Origin: Patellaria atrata CBS 101060 | Taxonomy: Eukaryota; Ascomycota; Dothideomycetes; Patellariales; Patellariaceae | Length of the DNA: 64,000 nucleotides | NCBI GenBank assembly: GCA_010093705.1 | Contig: MU006089.1 | Location: 1,594,486 to 1,658,485 of the forward strand | Direction: 5' to 3' | Shown here: positions 24,401 to 36,779 of the stretch, piece after piece | How positions within the stretch are numbered: the stretch's first letter is position 1 | Layout: the number at the start of each line of letters is the position of its first letter | The notes under the pieces: generated by a model | The model's database searches: none | What the model was told of the DNA's origin: nothing | The model's input: the letters and a program-made list of their open reading frames with translations, nothing else | Position numbers and translations under genes: made by a program

Positions 24401-27400
24401 GACGCTGAGCACAGTGTTATTGATCTCCCCAAGTTCTACTCTTTGGCCACGGATCTTCACTTGATCGTCCACTCGCCCGACGAAGACAAGAGTACCATCA
24501 GGAAGCATACGTCCTAAATCACCACTCCTATATACTCGTCCAAATTCAGGATGATTGATGATTTTTGATGCGGTAAGATCAGGCATGTTCAGGTAGCCAC
24601 GGAACACTTGATCACCACCAAAGCAGAGTTCGCCAACCCCTCCCCTAGGAATAAGTGTTGCCCTTTGCTGGTCAAATACAAATGCTGATGTGTTTACTAA
24701 TGGTCGGCCGATGTTGTTGATCAGATCCATCCGCGAAACATTTGGCTTTACTGTGCAAATATTGGTCGTTTCGGAAGGTCCATAGCCTTGAAATAGACCC
24801 TTATCAGCCCAACTCTTCATAACTTTCTCTGTAACTGCTTCCCCAGCAGTGACAAGGAAATGAACGCTGGGAACATTGGACGGATCTATCAGACTAGCCA
24901 CAGTTGGTGTGAGGCTTAGATGGGTGATATTCAGGTGCTTGATCATCCGTTCGATATCCTGGAAAAGGTCCTCCTTGGAAGCAGAACATAAGCACATTCC
25001 GGTGTACCAGGTAAAGAAGATTTCGAAAACCGAAACATCAAATGCTTGTGAACAGGATTGAAGAAGCCGTGAGCCTTGGGGAGTGGGATAAATGTCAGCA
25101 AGAACCTTCAAATTGCTGACAAGGTTCTCGTAAGTAACGAGAACTCCCTTAGGCGTACCCGTACTTCCTGAGGTGAAGATTGTATATGCGACATGTGAGC
25201 CACAGTATGGAATCCCTAAGTTATGGTTATCATGTTGATCAAGATTGATGGTGGCCATGTCCACTATGCTGCACTGCTCGTTCAATCGCAATCGGGCCTC
25301 TACACTGCTTTCACTAATGCAAATCTGGACTCCAGCTTGTTCGAGGATAGCCTTGACTCTGATCTGCGGTGTCTCAGGGGTGATAGGTAAATAACCAGCG
25401 CCGGTTTTGATAACGGCCAAAATCGCCACATATAGATTAATTGACTTCTCCATGCAAATACATACATTCTGATCTGGCTGTACCCCAACTGTCAATAGCA
25501 GATGAGCCAACTTATTTGATCTACTGTTAAGTTCTTCGTATGATAGCTTGGCAGTTTTAATAGTTGAACTGTCTAAGTAGGAGAATGATAGAGCATCTTT
25601 ATGTGGCGTTGATCTTGCGAATTCTTCGACTGAATGGGCTGGACTCCGAGGAGATTTTAAGAGCTGAGGTGGTTGATTGAATACAGAAGTTACCGAGATA
25701 TCGAAGGCATCTGTGGCATGCCCAAGTCCAGCGTCTATATTTTCGACAAACCACTGAACAATCTGATCCATTTGTTTGAAAAGGAACTTGACTTGGCGTG
25801 CCCCTACAGATGACCTTTGAAAAGTCGCCCGCGCAGTAAAATCTTGAGCGTAAGGTTCAACCTCCAGTGTCAACTTGAACTCAAGTTCATCCGCGCTATT
25901 GATTTGTCGGACGGTTGGTACACTGGCTTTCTTACTTTCTAACGACTCTTGCCAAACAAAAAGAGTATCAAAGAGAGGATCGCCTGGTCTTACATTCGCT
26001 AGTCGCTTGATATCCTTCACTGGAAGTGTGGTGTTGCGTAACATCATGCGGTTGGAATTATGGACACTTTGTAAAAGTTGTCGTACGGATTTATAGTCAC
26101 TGATGTTGACTCTTAGGGGTAAGGTCGAGATACATGGCCCTACGACCTTTTCAATATCGGCGACAGGAATAGTTCGCCCCGATGATACTGTTCCAAGTAC
26201 AACATCGGTCGAGCCGGAATATGCGCTCAGCAAGTAGACCATAGCAGCTTGGAAGTAAACCTGAGGAGAAATCTCGTAGCGTCTCGAAACCTCTGTTATA
26301 TGTTTCCGGGAGACATTAAAAGTATAATTTAAACGGTCCAGAGAATCTTCAGAAAGAAGCTCGCCATTGAAGTTGGGTAACGAAACAGGATTGTAGTCCG
26401 CAAGTAACCTTCTCCAGTACTCTCGCGTAGGCTCAAGTTGGGAGTCTGTTAGCTGAGAATAGTAAGTGGTAATGTTGAAGTACTGCGGTCTTTGGGTAGC
26501 GGTATTCGTCTTGACCAACGTCGAGAGATCGTGCAGTAGGAGGTCCATTGACCACCCATCGTAAACGAAATGGGGTATTCGCCAGATAACCTTGTTTTCA
26601 TTCCCAAGGATTTGAACTTGAAGTGGACGAAGAAAATCTTTTGCAGTTTCCAAGGCGTAGGACTTTGTGTTGTCATCAGTTTCTTGCACCTGTACGTCTA
26701 ATAACTTCTTCCAAACAATTTGATGGAAGGATCCGTCTACATTTACGAAACCAGACCTCAGGATTGAATTCTCAGCGGCTAGAATGAAGAAGTAGCTCCG
26801 AATTTGAGTTTTGGACAGATCATATGGAAATTGCAGTTCTACCCAATTGCAGTACGCATCCTTGCGGATTGATGTCTCTACAAGCATTGAAGATTGGATT
26901 GGCGTACAAGGATAGATTTGCTCGATGTCATCCAGATCGATCTGGACTTCTGAATCCGTAGATAGCTTCTTCTGGATCTGAGTTAGGCGTTCTGAGCTGA
27001 GTAACTGCTCTTCGCCCTTAGTTTGGCTCCTTGGAGATGTTCCGTCGCTGAGGCTCAGAATCTCTTTCGGAGTTTTGGCTTGGAGAACGTCAACGACGCT
27101 AACAATGAAACCAGATGATCTCAGCTCTGATGTGGAACTAATGGCAGTTAAAGAGTCGAGGCCGAGGGACAGAAGTTGCGTATTCATATTAATAGGATGA
27201 TGGAGTACTCGTCCTAAAGCTTCACATATCTTTCGCTCCGCATCATTCTGAAATCCTTCGTCTGCTTCGGGCATTACGGATCGCGAGCAGACGTACTGTT
27301 GTTCCAATAATTTCCTGTCCACTTTTCCAGAGGGTAGGCGAGGTATTCCTTGTAGGAGAACTATGTCACCAGGGACCATGAAAGTAGGAAGCCATTTGCG

Positions 27401-28870
27401 TGAGACTTCCATTACATCCTCAACCGTGATGGAGCTGTCTTTCATCAAGCAAAACGCGACTAATGTGTTTGAGATCACAGAAGCAGTTACGTTCAAACAG
27501 CCTTCCAATCTTGAAATAGCTTGTTCGATCTCGCCGAGCTCAATACGTTGGCCTCGGAGTTTGACTTGTCCAGTAGCAATTCGTCCTAGGCATTCTATTG
27601 TGCCGTCAGGGAGCATCCGAGCTTTATCTCCGGTCCTATATATTGGTCCATAACTTTTACTGTTGATGAATGCTTTAGCAGTCTCTTCTGGCCGATTTAT
27701 GTACTTCTCGGCAAGTTGCGATCCGCCAATCACTAATTCGCCGACATTGCCTATTGGCAGAATCTCGATTGAATCTGACGATCTTGTGATGTCAGAAGCT
27801 GGAGTAGCTATGAAGGCGGAAACTGTTCTGAACGGTCGGCCTATGTTTCCAACTTGACTATTGCTCTGAAACTCCGGCTGAAGAGTACAATGTATGGCGG
27901 CTTCGGTTGGCCCATACATCCCCCAAAGAATACTCTTCCGCGAGCTACTTCCCCCAAATTCGTCTACAACGGATCTAGTGAGCATTTCTCCTATCGTCAG
28001 GAGCAAATTCAGGCGCGGTACGTTGGCCCTGGTGCGAAGAAGAGTACCAGCAACAGTTGGTGTGAGCTCTGCCGCATCCACCTTCAGCGCGTTCATTGCC
28101 CTTGGAAGATCGTTCAGCAGTGACGCTCGCTCGCATGCACACAGAGTCAGTCCCCTTGTCCAAGGGAAAAATATCTCGAAGATAGACACATCAAACGTAG
28201 GTGCTGCAAACTGCAAAAATCTAGTGAACTCAGGGACAAGCTCCTCGTGAGCCAATAAGCTTTGCGAGGCTGCTAAGTGAGTGATTCCAACTCCTTTGGG
28301 TTGTCCTGTCGAACCAGATGTGTATTGCACATATGCCAAATTCCGCGGCTGAAGAGATACAGAGGGCAGGGCCACGCCATTAGGCACTTCGTGGGGATCA
28401 TCTGTAAGGAGGATAAAAACATTTTCTAGACCCGGTATCTTGCCCTTAAATGCCGCATTTGTGATGACAATAGGAGCGGATATATCGTCAATGATGAATT
28501 TCAGCCTCTCCGAGGGAGCATCAAGACTTAGGGGACAGAATGCTCCACCTGCTTTTAGAATAGCAAGAAGAGCAATATAGAGTTCGCAGGACTGTGGTAA
28601 GAATACAGGTATTACAGCTTGTCTTGTCGAGAGTCTCGAATGTAACAGCTGTCTTATCTTGAGCGACCATTTTTCACTGAGAGAATGTAAGGATTGATAT
28701 GATATGGTAGCGATCTCTCCTTTGTCGTTAAGAAACTCAATTGCGGAACGATCATCGACCCCTGTTGATCGTACAAGCTGATGTAATAGCTGAGGTCCAG
28801 GGCAGAGTACCGGATGGGGATTCAGTATCGACAGTGCAGGCTCAGGGCCGCATTCTGAAAGAGACCCCAT
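12478..28870 (-). CDS. sidC: Giant siderophore NRPS, SidC/NPS2 type (ferricrocin/ferrichrome synthetase)
   Basis: Complement of 12478..12630, 12686..22475, 22536..22606, 22655..28870: 5,409 aa, one gene. Domain order with approximate residues of the core motif: A1 180, T1 570, C1 768, A2 1232, T2 1638, C2 1845, A3 2302, T3 2694, C3 2904, A4 3370, T4 3779, C4 3992, T5 4339, C5 4551, T6 4897, C6 5094. All four A domains keep the YTSGSTG-type loop (A4 has TSGTTG), YGPTE/YGPSE, the GD of A7 and the A10 Lys. All six T domains keep the phosphopantetheine Ser (for example LGLDSISAI). C2 and C6 have HHALYDG; C3 reads LHALYDA. The terminal C domain would be the cyclising one. There is no thioesterase. 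The ATG at 28870 gives the start MGSLSECGPEPALSIL; an open frame upstream lacks ATG. The two introns near 22.6 kb lie at the end of C2 and restore its C-terminal strand (EMDFPLVCELAPN). Confidence 0.93.
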
Positions 28871-31133
28871 TCCTCTCAGTTTCAGAGCCCATCTAACAGA
28901 ATGTTGTAGCTGTAATATGAGGAGCTCTAGATGACTTTTGGGAACTTTTCGAAAACCGAACAATTTCGACCTCTAGGATACTCGTTTGTGATGAAGTTGT
29001 AAAGATAGTTCTACCTTTCTTGAACCCTTGTCTTAGACATTAGCAAAAAGATCAAGGTACCTTACTGACGAGCAGAATGACTTGCCTACTCGAAGAACAA
29101 CACCGTAAAGCTCCTGCAATCTCTCTTGGATTACTCGAACGATGACTTTTCTACCTAGTAATGAGATGTATTGACTGTGGAACAAGGTTGCTGTCAGTTA
29201 CAAAGTATTACTTCATCACATCGCACATGACCAGCCGGAAAATACGCCCACGCCACTATGAGAAGCTCCTCACGTAAAGGTGCAAAGTGAAATTGAAACT
29301 CCACGGGAGTATATTCCTCATCGGGAATCTCAATCGTTCCTTGGAGATTTGCGAGTTGCGTTATTTCGAACTCCAGCAAAAATCCCGGCGAACGCCCCAG
29401 AAAACCATTTACAAGATTATTACGGGAAGCTGCAAAGATCGCCGACGATAGAGTACAAGAGAAAAATTGGGTCAGGAACGCACTGCTTCATGTTGTTTAA
29501 TGATTCCAATTATACGCTTCTTCAATCACCTCACTCCCACGCTCCGCCTACCTTAGTATGGTAGGTATGTAGTTGCTCTAATACCCGGATGTTACATGCA
29601 TAACAACGCCTAAGGTAGTAGTACTTGGTAATATAGGTATTTGAAAGCTAAGAAGCTTAAACCCTAGCGACGGTCCGAAAGTAATGTCGAATGTTTATTA
29701 TCATTAGTCCGTTGGGTTGTGGAAGCAAAAATGCTGTCATCGAGGACTTGATCTTGAAGCTTTGCATCTGAAGATCTTGAGAACGCGCATTTCCCCCAAC
29801 CAGGCGTGCCAGGCGAGCCCTAGTCTTAGTTCTAAGGCGACCTTGCCCCATCCACTGCTTCCTTAGTCCAGCACACCCTTCCACCTCAACGTTTTCCTTA
29901 CCCCGTACTCCGTATTTGAGTATTGCCTACCTAGGTAGAACAACGCCTCTTTCCAGTGTCATTACTGACGTCCCCTTACAGTTGGCAGGTAATACCAGCA
30001 ACGCACAGGTAGCGGTAGCACGACATCCTTAGATGGCGCGTCGCACGTTTCGCGTGGTCGCGTTCCACCGATTCGCTTTAAGCTTAGATCTCTTCGCCAT
30101 GACAGGAACCTGACGGGAGGAAGCTGTGGGAGACCATCTCCGATCTCGGACTATCATGGAAATGATCAATCGTGTCGATGCGTTAGTTCTATGGTTTCGA
30201 TAATTAGTTGAAGCGGTCGTCATCTAAGGTTGGGAAAAAAGATTTTTCACGTTAAGCGAACTTGCTTCCATCTGTGATTTAATCCGATCATCAGATGAGA
30301 TAAGAGAAAGATCGAATTTCTTGGCGTTATAGATTGATAACCACGCCAGCGATGCAAAGTGACAAAATGGCTGGAATTGCCAAAGGGTTTCCAAAAAGTT
30401 TGACTGCCCTCGCAAGGGTGGAAGGGCTGTCCTTATGCAAGCTGTCTTCAAGGCCCGGGTTTCTCAACTCACCACCGCCTATACCCGCAACGCCCGCATA
30501 GCTGTTTAGACATGGATCTTAAGTACAGGGGGAAGACCACAGGACTGACGATGCCAAACTTGGAGAAACGTCCTTTCGGCAGATCTAGTGGCTTCTTAGA
30601 CTTCTTAGGCATACCTCTTCTATTCGAACATGCCTCACGTAACTCTTCATATGACACTCAAGAACTGTAATTTTGGAGCTTGGGCACGTCACAACTGAGT
30701 GGGGATATGAATTTACTTTATTATACATCTATTTTTTTTAGGACTTTTCGGTCTGTGTGGGGGAGCTATGTTACCATTACTGAATTCCTTGCATGCTCGT
30801 CTCTCTGGAAACGGGCATTACCGTTCATTCAGAAATCCTTCTCAGCTGTCCCGAGACAATATCTTCTTCGAATTCAATTCTACCGTAATTTCTAATCTTA
30901 TTCACCCAAGGAACTTCGCACGGTATAATGATTCTTTACAGTGGAGATTTGAGTTATATGTCTGTTAGTCTGAGTCTCTGATTTTAGTTCTTGAGGTTTA
31001 GTTGGGCTGAACAACTACTATTCACCGTTAGTCCAAATTCCAATCTTTGCTTTATCCTAACTCTCCATACTCACCGTCCAACAGGTCCTCTGAAGACGTT
31101 TCTGCACGGTTACGTGCGCTTTCGAATCCTACC
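28871..31133. promoter_or_regulatory. 2.3-kb divergent region between NRPS and ABC transporter
   Basis: It must hold both promoters. At 30290..30298 is ATCAGATGA, one mismatch from the iron-regulator consensus ATCWGATAA, directly followed by GATAAG (30299..30304). Around 29560-29640 and 29925 there are short palindromic CCTAGGTAG/TACCTTAGG-like runs. Scattered small open frames (for example 30469-30657 on the minus strand) have no recognisable family and are not called. Confidence 0.45.
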
Positions 31134-34100
31134 ATGGATGCTCCAAACGTCCCAAAAGATTCCCACCTCTCAGCTAATATTCTCGGAAATCAGGGCCATA
31201 ACGAGCTCGCTATTTTGCATCGAACGTTCTCATCTTCCACTGTACGGACCCAAGCAGAATCTCGGAATCAGGGATGGCAAAGAAATATCGACATTGCGTC
31301 GTTGAGCACCACACAGCCTCGAACATGGCGAAATGAGGTCGCCGCTGTTCCAAAAAGCTTCATTCGTCAAATACTGGGATTAAATCCCTTCAAGACGTCA
31401 TATTTTACACTATACAGACCAGTTAAGAGTGTTAAATTGAGGTTGATTCTCTTCTGTGGTATTTTATTTTCCGTGGCAGCTGGTATTCCCTTACCCCTTA
31501 TTGGGGTGATCTTTGGCAAGATAATTGATAATTTCCCACCAGAAGAACATGAGCTTCAGACACGTATTGCGCAACTCTTAGGGGTAGCTTGCGCTTACTT
31601 TGTTGTGACCTGGGGCTGGGCAGTGTGTTGGGGTACAATTGGCGAAATGGTTTCCCGTAACTTGAGAGAGGCTCTAGTTGAAAAGGTCCTCGGCATGGAG
31701 CAAGCGTTCTTTGATGTGGAAGCCCCAGACATCACCACAGTTCTTACGGAGAAGACACAGACCATTCAATTGGGTACTTCGGAGAAGGTTGGCCTGTTCC
31801 TACAATCCATCAGCTACTTCGTTGCAGCTTTTACGGTAGGATTCATTCTGAATGCGAAGCTAACTGGAATCCTCCTTGCTGCGGTAATACCTGCTATGAT
31901 AGTAGTGGTGTGCCTTGGTACACATCAGGTGTCCTCATTTTCCAAAAAAGCGTCACATTCGTCAGAAAAAGCTTCTGGAATCGCGGAAAGTTCTATCAGG
32001 GCAGTTCAGGTGGTACAAGCTTTTGGAGCTTCGGATACACTCGCCACGGACCATTTAGAATCTCTGGAGAGCTCTACTAGCATAGGAATACGAAAGTCAA
32101 TAGCTGGAGGCTTGATGCTCGGGTGCATCTTCTTTGTGGCCTATGCAGCGAACGCTCTGGCATTTTGGGAAGGGCACCAACAGCAAAGGGAAAATGATGA
32201 TCATAAAATTGGTGCCGGGACAATCTACGCTGTCGTCTTCTTAATCCTGGATGCATCTTTTGTTGTTGGGCAATTCGGTCCCTTCATTCAAACGTTCGCA
32301 CTAGCAGCAGCGGCTGGTGAGAAGATATTCGCGTTGCTTGACCATGCAGATGCACATATAAACGTCTACTCCAATGAAGGCGAGAAGCCAGACCGAGAAC
32401 ATTTCCGCGAAAATATCATTTTCAAGGATGTAACGTTCGTATATCCAGCGAGGCCCACTGTCCGTGTCCTTGATGGAGCAAATTTCACATTTAAAAGTGG
32501 ACAGACTATTGGCATAGTTGGACCATCGGGTTCAGGAAAGTCCACCTTAGCAGCTTTACTTCTGCGTCTATATGATCCTTCTTCAGGAAGGATAATGATA
32601 GGGTCTCATGACATACGTTCATATCACATCGCTGCTCTACGATCGCATATCGCCGTTGTAGATCAAAATCCCGTTCTTTTCTCGGGCACTATCCTAGACA
32701 ACATCAAATATGGACTCAGTGATGCAGGGCGATTCACGGAAGAGGAGATTCGGAAGTTGTGTGAGAAAGCAGCAGCAGACGCTCATTGTGATTTCATTGC
32801 AGATCTTCCAAATGGGATGTCGACTCTAGTAGGACCATCTGGTGCCACGCAACTCTCTGGGGGTCAAAAACAGCGCATAGCCTTAGCAAGAGCTTTGGTT
32901 CGGGATCCATGGCTCTTGATCCTAGATGAATACACTAGTGCAATGGATGCCACTACTGAATGCTTAGTCCTTGAAACATTGAGACGGGACTCCGCTACAT
33001 CGCGACGAACAACAATTATTATCGCACATCGACTTGCGACCATCAAGGATGCGGATACAATCTTGCTCATGGTGGATGGACATCTGATGGAACAAGGCAC
33101 CCACGATTCACTGATGAACTTAGGCGGTAAATACAAGGATCTTGTCGAGGCTCAAAGGTTTGGGGGTTCATCACCTTCGGCATCCCCAGCACAGGATCAA
33201 ACCACTCCAGCTGAGCATGAGTCTTCGCAGGATAATCCTGATCCGACCGTCAAACTCGGTAAGCCAACTGCTTCCCAGACACAATTACCGCCGTTGGGTG
33301 TCTTCACCTTGATCAGAAGGTGCATAGTACTCAGCAAACCAGAATCGCCTTTTATGATCGTTGGCATGATTGCTTCCATGACTAGTGGATCGATTATAGT
33401 TGGTGAAGCAATAGTTTTTGGTAATCTGGTTGATATTCTCAATAAACCAGGTAATATTCAAGATGAAGCAGAATTCTTTTGCCTTATGTTTTTCATATTG
33501 TCTTTAGTGGCATTGTTTTCGTATTCTGCGAGCGGTATTTCATTCGGTGTTGTCTCAGAAAAATTGATTCAAAGAGTTCGGGACAAGTCATTACGAACTA
33601 TCCTACGACAAGATCTAGAATGGTTCTCGGACGCTTCCCATTCTGCACATCGACTCATGTCTACTATGACTATGGACGCAGGTCATTTAAGTGGTTTGTC
33701 GGGTGTCATTTTGGGCACCCTTCTGTCTGTCATGACATCCGTCTTCGGGGGAATTATCCTCGCTCACTTCGTCGCGTGGAAGATTGCAATTGTCCTTCTC
33801 GCGGCAGTCCCAGTAATGCTCTTTTCCGGATTCATGAGACTCCGTGTACTATCAAAAGCCGAAGAAAGGCATCAAGTAGCGTATAGTCACGCAGCTGCTT
33901 TAGCTTCTGAAGCTTGCGCGGCAATCAAAACAGTTGCCGCTTTGGGACGCGAGAGAGATATCCTACGATTGTACAAGAGGGCGATCAAGGAACCTTACCA
34001 GAAGAGCCTTAAGTATACCGCAGTGAGTAACATATTATTGGCCTTCTCGCTAGCGATCACTTATTTCGTTTACGCTCTAGCATATTGGTGGTAAGCACAT

Positions 34101-35162
34101 ATTCTTGCTATCTTGATTTCTATCACGCTCATCTTCGGTAATAGGGGTTCCAAGCAAGTTCGAAGTGGGAAATATACTGTTCGAGATTTCTTCATTGTAC
34201 TACCAGCTCTATTATTCTCGGCTCAAGCAGCAGGTCAGATGTTCAGCCTTGCTCCCGAGGTAACGCGAGCCAAACAAGCAGCTCAAAGCGTTTTCACGCT
34301 CCATGATCAGCGACCGTCTATCATGAGCGAAGCGGCTCTAGACCCAACCTCCTACTTGAAACGACAGGGCAGTAGTTCTGATGCTTCACCTGACTCAAGA
34401 AAGATGTCTACCTCGAGAAGGGGAGATATCGATTTCTTGAACGTGTGGCTAACTTACGATTTCCGACCAGACATTGCGGCTCTGAAGAACATAAATCTAG
34501 GTATCCGTGCTGGGCAGTTCATAGCATTTGTCGGCAGGTCCGGAGCAGGGAAGTCATCGATGATAGCATTGATCGAGAGGTTTCTAGACCCATCCTCGGG
34601 AACAATACTGTTTGATGGTGAAGATATTCGAACGGTTCCCGTGCCACTCCATAGGGGACGTATTGGATTGGTGGCTCAAGAGTCGGACCTATTCCCAGGG
34701 ACTGTGACGTTCAACGTCAGTTTAGGAAGAAGTCCAGGGCAAATTGTCACTGAAGCGGACGTCATCAGGGCATGCAAGCAGTGTGGTATTCATGATTTCA
34801 TTATGGGCTTGCCAGAAGGTTATCAGACAGAGTGCGGGAAAAACGGATCAAGACTTTCGGGTGGTCAAAGACAGAGAATCGCCATCGCTCGAGCTTTGAT
34901 TCGAGATCCGGAAATATTACTGCTAGATGAGGCAACTTCTCAGCTCGATGCTCAAAGCGAACAGGCCGTCCAAAAAGCAATCGCGGCCGCATCTTCCGGG
35001 CGGACAACTATCATGGTGGCTCACCGGCTCGCCAGCGTCCAAAATGCAGACTGCATATACGTGTTTGACCACGGTAGTATAGTCGAATATGGGAGACATG
35101 AAGATCTGGTCGCCAGAGGCGGCATATACATGGGCATGGTTGCTGCTCAAGAGTTGAGCTAA
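31134..35162 (+). CDS. Full-size ABC transporter, ABC-B (MDR) type, in siderophore cluster
   Basis: Exons 31134..34090 and 34145..35162, giving 1,324 aa with TMD-NBD-TMD-NBD order. The ATG at 31134 sits in a good context (accATGG). After a soluble N-terminus of about 100 residues come six hydrophobic spans. NBD1 has GPSGSGKST (Walker A), LSGGQKQRIALARAL (signature) and LILDEYTSAMD (Walker B). The second TMD follows, and NBD2 has GRSGAGKSS, LSGGQRQRIAIARAL and LLLDEATSQLD. Both catalytic Glu and both H-loops (AHRLA) are present. ABC-B transporters of this type commonly export peptides or drugs; next to sidC and sidA it is a candidate siderophore or siderophore-product transporter. Substrate and direction are inferred from position only. 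Confidence 0.9.
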
Positions 35163-36779
35163 TCTTTTTCACTTTGTAGAATCTTGAACACAATGCGACC
35201 TCTCTATGCAACCTAGAGTACCCAAGCATTTGAGAGTCTTTTCAGAGCCTAGAACTGTTATGTATGGCCTGTCTTCACGGCTGTTCTCAGTCAAGCACCT
35301 AATATGATGTATTTTGAATAATCGCTCACTTAGCTATCTTTTGAGGCCAATATCAGATGAGTGAGGCGGTGGATACTCCAGCCTAGCCAACTTTTATGTA
35401 ACATTAATCGCAGGACGCATGAGGTGGTATGGTACGGCGGTAGAATTATTCTAAAGTCTCCTCCGAAATATCTACAATTACAAGGGATCTACAATTATCA
35501 TGAGATATGGGCCAAGTAAAACAATGTTGTACCCCAGCAACGCCCCTCTCGGTTACTAGAGTTAGGGTGTTTTGTGGGAAGAGCCGAAGGTCGGAGGTTA
35601 TGCAAGAACGGATCAGATAACTTTAAATGAGCCTTGCTTTACAAGCATGGTGTCAAACTTGGCGGTATTTTCCCTCTGATCTTTCTAATCTTTCTCCCCT
35701 AGAGCTCCATCTATGCTATGTAATTTCATCCCCACGCTAGACAAACGCAGAGGCCTCGTGTTGGCGACGTCGTGGGATCCTCGATCCACGAGGTTACCAG
35801 CTTTGGTGCCGTCGGGCAACCAGGGGCCTTACGGAGAGGTAACCAGGTGAGGGGAAAATCTTCGCCGCGTGCTGACCTAAAGGACTGACGTTCGACTCGG
35901 TAACGTCATCTTGGACGAACTATGGCATCCCGTTTCGGGCAAAGGATCAGATATGATTAGATGCGGATCCCGGCGACCTTCCGTCATACTTTTGCTCCCT
36001 TGTCCTTCCGTTTGGACTCCACCATCAGCATTCAGCTCTCCATGCTTCCCACTGCCGCTGTAATGGATATTTCGCAATTGCGGAGATTGCTCATCCCAAA
36101 AGTATCAATCCCTCTGGTTCTTCCGCAGTCTGGATTCTGCACAGATGAAACACGTCGTAGCAACATGCCTCCTTCGGCCATACGAGCGTTGTCATCCAGC
36201 CCTTAGTGGGCGCCATCCGCATGGACAGTAATGGCGTCTATAATGCCCGCCGAGCATGGTGTGGGCATATGAGTAAGTAGTGGGTATTCGTTCGCTTGTA
36301 CTGTACAGGACTTCTGAATTTCTTCCGTCATCAAAATTTTATTCCTTGCTGTCCTAATTCTGGCAATCTTTCAAAGAGAAAAAGAAAAGGCGAACAAAAC
36401 TAAAGGGGATACATAATTGAAACACCAGACTTGTACTTCTACAAACTTCGACTGCGTCATCGCTCCTACATGATAATCGCTAAGAGCCATATTTCATCAC
36501 TTTCAGGGTCCACCGTTCTAAAATAAGACCCTGTTCACACCTAGTTTGCTACGTTTTACCTCGTCCACAGAATCTCCTAATCGAGCAATCAATCTTCTCG
36601 TCCTACTTTTTACCCTCAATCATCTACAAGTAAAAGGTACAGCATAGATAAACATCTTGTAGGGTTTACGCTCATCTTTTGTTCATCTCCACAAAGTTGT
36701 ACCCGCTGACTTACGGTCAATTTATTCCAGATACCTGGTTTCGTAGAGATATAGGATCATAAAATTCCCACTCGCAAAT
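35163..36779. other. 1.6-kb intergenic region upstream of sidA
   Basis: Gene-free; holds the transporter 3' end and the sidA promoter. Three GATA-type sites lie here (one perfect, two with one mismatch; see the site entry). A short stem, with GTGGGATCC facing GGATCCACG-like sequence, occurs near 35770-35800. No credible coding region. Confidence 0.5.
35612..35620 (+). promoter_or_regulatory. Candidate iron-regulator GATA site (ATCAGATAA)
   Basis: A perfect match to ATCWGATAA, the extended site bound by fungal iron repressors of the SreA/Urbs1 family. It lies 1,160 bp upstream of the sidA ATG. One-mismatch relatives are at 35352..35360 (ATCAGATGA) and 35946..35954 (ATCAGATAT). Known role of the family: repression of siderophore genes when iron is plentiful. 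Binding here is inferred. Confidence 0.5.
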
